A stretch of DNA of 64,000 nucleotides. Source: Stenotrophomonas acidaminiphila. Its GTDB lineage: Bacteria; Pseudomonadota; Gammaproteobacteria; Xanthomonadales; Xanthomonadaceae. Position numbers and translations under genes: made by a program. The number at the start of each line of letters is the position of its first letter. Within the stretch, counting starts at the first letter, position 1. Below, piece by piece: positions 35,521 to 43,035 of this stretch. Below the pieces are notes generated by a model. That model was not told where the DNA came from, did not search any database, and was given only the letters and a program-made list of their open reading frames with translations. The stretch covers positions 3,146,501-3,210,500 of the forward strand of contig CP019797.1 in the NCBI GenBank assembly GCA_002951995.1. Direction: 5' to 3'.

Positions 35521-35545
35521 GGGCGCCAAATAGACTTTGGCGCCC
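35521..35545 (-). terminator. Strong hairpin between precursor and immunity genes
   Basis: GGGCGCCAAA and its complement TTTGGCGCCC form a perfect 10-bp stem around 5 bases, 7 bases after the precursor stop on the - strand. It is followed on that strand only by TTTGTT, so termination would be partial. Such hairpins let a peptide gene be expressed more than its exporter, which follows downstream. Confidence 0.6.
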
Positions 35546-35552
35546 GTCAGAC

Positions 35553-35773
35553 CTATTTTAGATTAGCTTCGCATGCGGCCTGCTTATCCATCAAAGACTT
35601 CTGGAAAGCCAACATACCCATCAATCCCGCAAACCCCGCAACGCCACCAGCGGCAAACCCCAAGCCCGTTGCAATTGACAGCCCGCCAATATCAAAACAT
35701 CACCACCATCCGCATCGCATTGCGAAGCAGCGCCATCAACAAACGAAACCTCCTCAGACATCAAATCGCGCAT
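35553..35773 (-). CDS. Candidate bacteriocin precursor with Gly-Ala leader, frameshifted as read
   Basis: Start ATG 35773-35771, with GGAG and GAGG upstream. Leader MRDLMSEEVSFVDGA fits the double-glycine consensus: hydrophobic Leu, Val, Val at -12, -7 and -4, Glu at -8, and Gly-Ala at -2/-1. As read, the frame after DADGGDV runs into unrelated residues. One extra T in the T4 run (GTTTTG on the - strand) gives FDIGG, then GLSIATGLGFAAGGVAGFAG, LMGMLAFQKSLMDKQAACEA and NLK, stopping at TAG 35555-35553. The 58-residue core would be hydrophobic, with GxxxG patterns (GFAAG) and one Cys near each end. Glycine zippers of this kind occur in class II bacteriocins and colicin V-like microcins. It is strongly AT-rich. 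Confidence 0.65.
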
Positions 35774-35857
35774 ATCCTCAATCTCCAACGTATGCGACAC
35801 AGACCCCCTGCGCCACGGGGCCGGGATACACCGGCAATCCATTACCTGCGAAGAAGA

Positions 35858-37122
35858 TCAGCCATTGCCGACTTTCCCTTTCAGCGAATACAACGGCTCA
35901 AAAATCCATTCGATCAGCCGACGCCGCTCCCCCATCACATCGGCGTCCAGCAGCATGCCGGGCTTGAGCGGCTCGGGCTTGCCATAGGCAGTGATGGCCT
36001 GCTGCGCCAGCGCCACGGTAATGCGGTAATACGGTTCGCCCTGCTGGGCATTGCCGATCAATGCCCCCAACTCGCCACTGCTCAATGCGCTGCGGCTGAT
36101 GCGCGCCACCCGCCCCTCCTGGTGGCCGAATTTCTGGTACGGAAACGCCTGGTAGCGCAGCAGCACGGTGTCGCCGGGGGCGATGAAGCCGATGGCACGG
36201 CTGGGCACCAGCAGTTCGGCTTCCAGCTTTCCGTCACCGGGCAGCAGGCTCAGCAACGGTTGTCCGGCCTGTACCGCCTGCCCCGGCTTGACGATCTGCG
36301 TGGCGACCACACCAGTTACCGGCGCCTTCACCAGCAGCGCACCACTGGCTTGCGTCTGCACCCGTTCCTGTTCCAGCTGGGCCAGATCGCGCTGGTAGCC
36401 GGCGTCGCTGGCCTGATGCTGGCCGGGCAGTTCGCGCTGTGCCTGCTGCAGTTGCGCCATCAGCCGGCGGGTGCCGATCGCTTGCCGCTGCAGAGTCTGC
36501 ATCTGGCCGGTGTAGTCCAGCACCAGCGCTTCCTGCTGTTTGATCTGCAGCACGCTGACGTACTGCCCGCCCTCGAGCCGGCGCAGGCGATCGAGGGTTT
36601 CGCTGGCGATACGGATCTGCTGCTGGCGGGTGACTACTTCTGCCTCCACCTGCGCCAGTTCGCGCTGCGCATTCGCCAGTTGACTGGCGATGCCCTGCGC
36701 CTGCGCCTGCAACTGTGCGTGCTGGGCCTGTTGCGTAGCGAGCAGACCGTCCTGACGTTGCTGCAGGCGTTGTTCCAGGGCCGCCAGGGTGTCGCCGCTG
36801 CCTTGGGTGGCGCGCGGTACGGTGACCAAGGCCAGTGTCCCGCCGGCGGCGACCTGCCCCCCTCCGGAACCTCCATACGCGTCACGACGCCACTGGCAGG
36901 CGCCACTACGGTCGCCAACCCCTGCGTTGGCACCAATTGACCCGTGACGGTGGAACGGCGGGTGTAAGTCCCCAAGGTGACGAACAGCACGATGGCGGAT
37001 GCGGCCATTACTGCCAGCCCGGTCAGTACCCAAAGTCGCAGCGGTTGCGCCAGCGAAATGCCACCCAGCCAGCTGGTGCGGCGAGCCTTGAGCACTTCAT
37101 CGCGGAACAACGGTTGCGACAT
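35858..37122 (-). CDS. HlyD/RaxA-family secretion adaptor, frameshifted as read
   Basis: Periplasmic adaptor linking an exporter in the inner membrane to an outer membrane channel. The N-terminal frame starts MSQPLFRDEVLKARRTSWLG, then a membrane helix, then STVTGQLVPTQGLATVVAPA, the first lipoyl half, to MEVPEGG. The rest (QVAAGGTLALVTVPRATQGS, a long coiled coil of Gln/Ala/Leu heptads, ALLVKAPVTGVVATQIVKPG and the C-terminal barrel) is in a second frame. One more base in the run of six (C on + at about 36853-36858) joins them into about 420 residues. It is the first gene of the exporter group and divergent from the XRE gene. Confidence 0.8.
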
Positions 37123-37407
37123 TGCATCCCCATGCGTCGTCATCGGACGAGAATGACTCTTTCCCATCCACGGAGATGCGGCAAGCCCCGATACATGCCA
37201 CATCTGATGACACAACCGCTTCATGAACCAGACACGACAGCACATATGAGACAGCTGTCAGCCTTAATGACCAGATGCGACAGTATCAATGGCATGCCTA
37301 TTTGACGTGGCGACATGCCATCGCGGAATCAGGCGTGAGCCTTGATCAGGCGACCCCATCCCGGTCGTGCCTATAATGACCACGTTCCTGTAGGGGGAAG
37401 GAGTGAA
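37123..37407. promoter_or_regulatory. Divergent promoter region of the exporter locus and the XRE regulator
   Basis: 285 bases without a gene. For the regulator there is a consensus -10 TATAAT at 37372-37377, but a weak -35. For the exporter group a possible -35 TTGATA lies at 37289-37284 on the - strand. Next to it is a perfect 10-bp palindrome GACAGCTGTC (37250-37259) and nearby GACAG/GACAC repeats. These could be XRE-regulator operators. Confidence 0.45.
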
Positions 37408-37773
37408 ATGGCGGGAAGCCTGGGAATAAGAATCCGCATGGCGCGACAGCGGAAGAAGATGACGCAGGGCGAACTGGCCGCGGAACTGCGGGTCAGCCGC
37501 AGTGCGGTCGGCAACTGGGAAAGCGTTACCGGGATTTCGCCCAGCAGTACGCGCCTGATCGCCATCGCGCTGGCAACGGACGTCTCGTACGAATGGCTGG
37601 CAACGGGCCGCGGCGAGCCCTCGCTGCACGAGGACTGGACGCCCGCCGCCGATGCCGAACTGGTCGACGATCCGGTCGAACGGCGCCTGCTGCACGCATT
37701 CCGCCACGCCCGCTCGGCCACGCGCAGGATGGTGTTGCAGATGCTTGAGGCAAGCACGACGTCACGCACCTGA
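37408..37773 (+). CDS. XRE-family transcriptional regulator
   Basis: 121 residues. A lambda-repressor-type helix-turn-helix fills residues 5-60: LGIRIRMARQRKKMTQGELA, then AELRVSRSAVGNWESVTG as recognition helix region, then LIAIALATDVSYEWLATGRG. The short C-terminal part (VERRLLHAFRHARSATRRMV) is helical and may dimerise. A good ribosome site (GGGGAAGGAG) lies 4 bases before the ATG at 37408. It is divergent from the hlyD gene and next to a perfect palindrome, so it is the likely local regulator of the exporter and peptide genes. No cofactor domain is visible. Confidence 0.85.
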   Translation: MAGSLGIRIRMARQRKKMTQGELAAELRVSRSAVGNWESVTGISPSSTRLIAIALATDVSYEWLATGRGEPSLHEDWTPAADAELVDDPVERRLLHAFRHARSATRRMVLQMLEASTTSRT

Positions 37774-37829
37774 GAAGCGCCATCGAGACGGCGCCCTGCG
37801 GCATCCTCATCTGGCGGGATATGTGAGGC

Positions 37830-38738
<909 letters not shown>

Positions 38739-38868
38739 GGGGCACCGTGAGTGTTGGGGATTCCGGGATTGTCCCGCATCGCGGCGCCGCGCGACATGTC
38801 CGCCACGTTCACCCGGCGACCACCGGCCGCCGGTGACACTGCCAGGCCATGCCGTACGGGAGAACGCC

Positions 38869-40569
38869 TTGACCGCTGCGAAACAAGATCCGGCCGCGCC
38901 CGCCACCGTCGGCAGCATGAGCCGGCGCCAGCAGATCCTGCGGTTGCTGCTGCGCTATCGCAATTCGGGGGTGTTTTCCGGGCTGCAGCTGGACGGCGAG
39001 CCACCGCCCAGCACCCGGCTGCCCGATGATGCCGATCCGGCGCAGTTCGTGGCCGACCTGGAGGCATTGGGGACGACCTTCGTCAAGCTCGGCCAGGTGC
39101 TGTCCACGCGCCCGGACATGATCCCGCTGGAGTACGTGGCCGCGCTGGAGCGCATGCAGGAGCAGGTCGCGCCGATCCCGGTGGAACAGGTGCGCGCGGT
39201 GATCGAGGAAGAGCTGCAGGCGCCGGTCGGCAAGCTGTTCGCCGTGTTCGACCCGGAGCCGCTGGGCTGCGCCTCCATCGCCCAGGTCCATCGCGCGGTG
39301 CTGCACGATGGCCGCGAAGTGGCGATCAAGGTGCAGAAGCCCGATGTCGCCGCGCAGTTGCGCTCGGACATCGCGGTGCTGCGCAGCTTCGCCAGCGCCG
39401 CCGACCACCTGACCCGGGTCGGCCGCCGCGTGCGCTTCGCCGACTGGCTGGACGAGTTCGCCACCACCCTGCGCATGGAGCTGGACTACGAAGCGGAGGC
39501 GGCGAACCTGGCGCGCTTCGGCCAGCACCTGGCACCGTATCCGGAGCTGTGGGTGCCGCAGCCGCTGTGGGACCTGTGCCGGCGGCGGGTGCTGAGCATG
39601 GAACTGGTGCATGGCGTGCGTGTGGACGCGATTCCGCCGGTGCGCCGCACCGAGCAGTCGATGCAGCCACTGGCCGCGGCGCTGGTACGCGGCTACCTGG
39701 ACCAGATTTTCGTGCACGGCGAGATCCATGCCGACCCGCATCCGGGCAACCTGCGGGTGACCGACGACCAGCGCCTGGCGGTGTTCGACCTGGGCATGGT
39801 CGCGCACGTGCCGCCGCGCCTGCGCGAACGGCTGCTCAAGGTGCTGTTCGCGGCGGTGGACGGGCGTGGCGAGGAAGTGGCCGACGAAATCATCGGCATC
39901 AGCACGCGCCTGGAGGACTACGACGAGGAGCGCTACCTGCGCCTGACCGGGCAGATGATTGCCCGCTATGCCGCCAACGACACCCTGTCCGAGGGCCGCG
40001 TGGTCCTGGAGATCGTGCGCATCGCCACCGCCTGCGACCTGCGCACGCCGCCGGAGCTGAGCCTGCTGGGCAAGGCGCTGCTCAACCTGGAAGGGGCGTG
40101 CCGGCTGCTGGCACCGGAGCTGGATACACGCAGCGTGGTCGAGCGCCAGCTGCAGCACGTGATGCGCGCGCGTCTGGTCAAGTCGTTGTCGATGGCCAAC
40201 GTCGCCAGCGAGGCGATGGAACTGCAGCAGTTGTTGCGCACCGGCCCGCGGCGGGTGTCCGACATCCTCAGCCTGGTGGCCGAGAACCGGCTGCAGATGA
40301 AGGTCACCGGGCTGGAGGAATCGCGGCTGATGGAGAACATCCAGAAAGTCGCCAACCGCATCGCCGCCGGCCTGATCACCGCCGCGCTGCTGCTGTCGTC
40401 GGTGCTGCTGATGCGCGTGCCCAGCCGCTTCTCGCTGTTCGGCTACCCGGCGTTCGCGATGCTGCTGTTCCTGGTCGGCGTGGTGATCGGCCTGGGCCTG
40501 ATCGTCAGCGCGCTGCTGTTCGACCGCCGTACCCGTGCGCGGGCGCGCGAGGAACGCGGGCACCGCTGA
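38869..40569 (+). CDS. ABC1/UbiB/AarF-family atypical kinase, membrane-anchored
   Basis: About 566 residues. The ABC1 kinase-like core shows the KxGQ motif in TTFVKLGQVLSTRPDMIP, an Ala-rich nucleotide loop (LGCASIAQVHRAVL), the ATP Lys in EVAIKVQKPD, VHGEIHADPHPGNL and the metal Asp in LAVFDLGMVAHV. Two C-terminal membrane helices end the protein (AAGLITAALLLSSVLLM and FAMLLFLVGVVIGLGLIV). UbiB members support ubiquinone synthesis; others are of unknown target. The start is uncertain: TTG 38869 has GGGAG 7 bases upstream, while ATG 38917 (MSRRQQIL) has none. No other ubi gene is in the window. Confidence 0.85.
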   Translation: MTAAKQDPAAPATVGSMSRRQQILRLLLRYRNSGVFSGLQLDGEPPPSTRLPDDADPAQFVADLEALGTTFVKLGQVLSTRPDMIPLEYVAALERMQEQVAPIPVEQVRAVIEEELQAPVGKLFAVFDPEPLGCASIAQVHRAVLHDGREVAIKVQKPDVAAQLRSDIAVLRSFASAADHLTRVGRRVRFADWLDEFATTLRMELDYEAEAANLARFGQHLAPYPELWVPQPLWDLCRRRVLSMELVHGVRVDAIPPVRRTEQSMQPLAAALVRGYLDQIFVHGEIHADPHPGNLRVTDDQRLAVFDLGMVAHVPPRLRERLLKVLFAAVDGRGEEVADEIIGISTRLEDYDEERYLRLTGQMIARYAANDTLSEGRVVLEIVRIATACDLRTPPELSLLGKALLNLEGACRLLAPELDTRSVVERQLQHVMRARLVKSLSMANVASEAMELQQLLRTGPRRVSDILSLVAENRLQMKVTGLEESRLMENIQKVANRIAAGLITAALLLSSVLLMRVPSRFSLFGYPAFAMLLFLVGVVIGLGLIVSALLFDRRTRARAREERGHR

Positions 40570-40862
40570 ACGCCTGCGCGGCGACACCGCCGCGCGGATG
40601 CCGTGCGTCATTGCGCACCGGTAAACGCACGCGTCCGCGCGGTGTGTGCGTGGTGCGCGCATGCCCCGCACGCGGGAATCCATGCCGCTGAATGGACGCG
40701 GTTTCGCGGCATGCGCCATGCCGCTTCGTGCAAACATTCCAGTCAGGTTCGTCTGTGCATGATTTCCGTCATCCACGTTTCATGAGCCTGACATGGGCCT
40801 GTGGATCGCGCCTTTGCTCCCCGTGCGAAGGCGCCTTCCGTCTCCACTACCCAAGCGACCGC

Positions 40863-42965
40863 ATGCATTGGACTTTCTGGCTGTACCTGCCCGCCCTGTT
40901 CCTGTTGTTGCTGTGTACGCCCGTGCTGGCGCGGCTCAAGGCGGCACTGTTGGCACTGACGCTGCTGGCGTTCAGCGGGTGGTGGCTGATCGACCGGCTG
41001 AGCGGTGATGGCATCAACTCGGCCACGCTCTACCACCTGCGCAGCGACATGGAAGGAGCGGGCGTCGGCGACTTCACCGGGTATATCGCCGCGTTCGCGG
41101 TACTGGCGGTGCTTTCGCTGGTTCCACTGCTGCTGGTGCGGGTGCGGCGCCTGCACCGGCCACGCCATGGCGGCCTGCTGACGGCGGCATTCGCGGCGCT
41201 GCTGGTGGCCGCCGTCGTCGGCAGCCCGCTGTACGGCGACGCGCGGCGCATGTACCAGCAGATGAAGCCGGTCGACTACAGCGCGGTGGCGCCGGAGTAC
41301 GTGGTTCCCACGCGGGCACTGGCGCGTGCCAGGAACATCGTGTGGATCTACGGCGAAAGCCTGGAACGCACCTACCTGGACGAGCGCGTGTTCCCCGGGC
41401 TGATGCCGAACCTGCAACGGCTGGCCGGGCAGGCACTGGACCTGCGCGGCATCGCCTCGGCAGATGGCAGCGGCTGGACCATCGCCGGGCTGGTGTCTTC
41501 GATGTGCGGCGTGCCGCTGACCACCGCGCAGGGCGACGAGAACAGCATGGGCCGCATGGGCAGCTTCCTGCCGGAAGCGTTCTGCCTGGGCGACTATCTG
41601 AAACAGCAGGGCTACAGCAACCATTACCTGGGCGGCGCCAACGGCCAGTTCGCGGCCAAGGCCGATTTCCTTGCCAGCCACGGCTACGACGACATCCGCG
41701 ACCTGGCCTGGTTCCGGCAGCAGCGCGTCGCTGCCCGGCATTTCTCGAACTGGGGCATCCACGACGACGTGCTGCTGGAACTCGCCTACGACCGCTTCAT
41801 CGAGCTGTCGCGCGCCGGCCAGCCGTTCATGCTCACCGCGCTGACCATGGATACCCACCATCCGGCCGGGCACCTGCCGGTGGCGTGCAAGGGCACGCGC
41901 TACCGCAGCGCGCATGGCGACATCGGCCTGCTCAATGCGCTCAAGTGCACCGACCGGCTTATCGCGCGGCTGGTGGACCGCATCCGCGCCAGCGAGTTCG
42001 GCGACGACACGCTGGTGGTGGTCGCCTCCGACCACCTGGCCATGCCCAACGACCTGAGCCACGTGCTGGAAACCCTGCAGCGCGAAAACCTGCTGCTGTT
42101 CCTCGGCAAGGACATCGCCCCGCGCCAGCTGGCCGCCAGCGCCGGGACCACCCTGGATTCGGGCGCGACGCTGCTGCAGCTGCTGGATCCGGCAATCGAC
42201 GCGATCGGCTTCGGCCGCTCGCTGCTGGCAACGCCACGCGCGGCCAGCGCCAGCGTCGCCGCGCTCAAGGCCGATCCGTCCGACTATGCGCGCTACCGCG
42301 CGTTCGCGCGCTCGTTGTGGCTCGGCGAACAGACCCGCGTGCTGCGCCTGGAAGGCGACCAGGTGCTGGTCGGCGTGCAGAAGGTGCAGCCGCCGGTGCT
42401 GCTGGAATACGACGCGCAGTGGGCGCTGGAGTCGGTGTACCTGGAAAACACCTCGCGCCGCTTCGACGAGGCCGACCCCAGCCACCGCCTCGCCTATGTG
42501 GACCGCTGCACCGCGTTCGAGGACGCCTCGGCCGACGGCGACTGGTGCGCGCTGCTGGTGGACAGCGACCAGGGCATGCGCCTGTACCGCGACGCGCAGC
42601 TGCGCCGCGGCATCGCCGTGGACGCGCCGCTGGAGCCGTTCCATGGCCCACGCCCGAGCGTGCGCCAGTCGCGCATGATCAGCCGCACCGCGCACCCCAC
42701 CCGTCCCGGCCAGTACGTGCTGGAGCTGTACGCCAGCCAGCGCCCGGCACGCGCATTCTGGGTCGAGGCGGTGTCGCCGCAGCGCAAGGTGGTCGTCGCC
42801 CAGCAATGGGTGCAGCCGGACAGCGACGGCCGCATCCGCCTGCCGCTGGGCCTGGACGAGGAGATCGACGACCTGGAGATACGTGCCTGGCTGGGCCACG
42901 CCGAGACCCTGGCGGTGGAGCGTTACGCGCTGGTGCCGGCGATCCGCGCCCGCCCGCGTTCCTGA
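40863..42965 (+). CDS. OpgB/MdoB-like phosphoglycerol transferase (sulfatase fold)
   Basis: About 700 residues. Three or four N-terminal membrane helices (MHWTFWLYLPALFLLLLCTP and on, to about residue 125) precede a periplasmic alkaline-phosphatase-superfamily domain. Metal and nucleophile motifs: IVWIYGESLERTYLD, nucleophile Thr in GSGWTIAGLVSSMCGVPL, His in LTMDTHHPAGH and VVVASDHLAMPND. It resembles OpgB (phosphoglycerol transferase I), which adds glycerol phosphate to periplasmic glucans, and LTA synthases. A beta-rich C-terminal region of about 150 residues is extra. The start at 40863 places the first helix at the N-terminus; the 293 bases before it hold no recognised gene. Confidence 0.85.
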   Translation: MHWTFWLYLPALFLLLLCTPVLARLKAALLALTLLAFSGWWLIDRLSGDGINSATLYHLRSDMEGAGVGDFTGYIAAFAVLAVLSLVPLLLVRVRRLHRPRHGGLLTAAFAALLVAAVVGSPLYGDARRMYQQMKPVDYSAVAPEYVVPTRALARARNIVWIYGESLERTYLDERVFPGLMPNLQRLAGQALDLRGIASADGSGWTIAGLVSSMCGVPLTTAQGDENSMGRMGSFLPEAFCLGDYLKQQGYSNHYLGGANGQFAAKADFLASHGYDDIRDLAWFRQQRVAARHFSNWGIHDDVLLELAYDRFIELSRAGQPFMLTALTMDTHHPAGHLPVACKGTRYRSAHGDIGLLNALKCTDRLIARLVDRIRASEFGDDTLVVVASDHLAMPNDLSHVLETLQRENLLLFLGKDIAPRQLAASAGTTLDSGATLLQLLDPAIDAIGFGRSLLATPRAASASVAALKADPSDYARYRAFARSLWLGEQTRVLRLEGDQVLVGVQKVQPPVLLEYDAQWALESVYLENTSRRFDEADPSHRLAYVDRCTAFEDASADGDWCALLVDSDQGMRLYRDAQLRRGIAVDAPLEPFHGPRPSVRQSRMISRTAHPTRPGQYVLELYASQRPARAFWVEAVSPQRKVVVAQQWVQPDSDGRIRLPLGLDEEIDDLEIRAWLGHAETLAVERYALVPAIRARPRS

Positions 42966-43005
42966 GCCGCCACGCGGCCCCTGCCGTGGACCCGGCCGAC
43001 GCCGC

Positions 43006-43025
43006 CCGGCGACGGGTGTCGCCGG
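43006..43025. terminator. Hairpin between convergent opgB-like and mscS-like genes
   Basis: Perfect 8-bp stem CCGGCGAC/GTCGCCGG with loop GGGT in the 70-base gap between two convergent stops. No T tract on either side, so termination is uncertain. Confidence 0.4.
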
Positions 43026-43035
43026 CGCCAGCGGT

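Noticed and set aside
35621..35842. 73-residue reading of the peptide gene as given, from 35842
   Set aside because: Its first residues (before MRDLM) and last third look random; the leader plus the corrected core is more coherent.
33087..37773. RaxX/RaxST-type sulfated peptide system
   Set aside because: Exporter and adaptor are of the same family, but there is no sulfotransferase gene and the core has no Tyr for sulfation.
40743..42899. Long - strand frame opposite the OpgB-like gene
   Set aside because: No recognisable domain; the + strand has the sulfatase-fold motifs.
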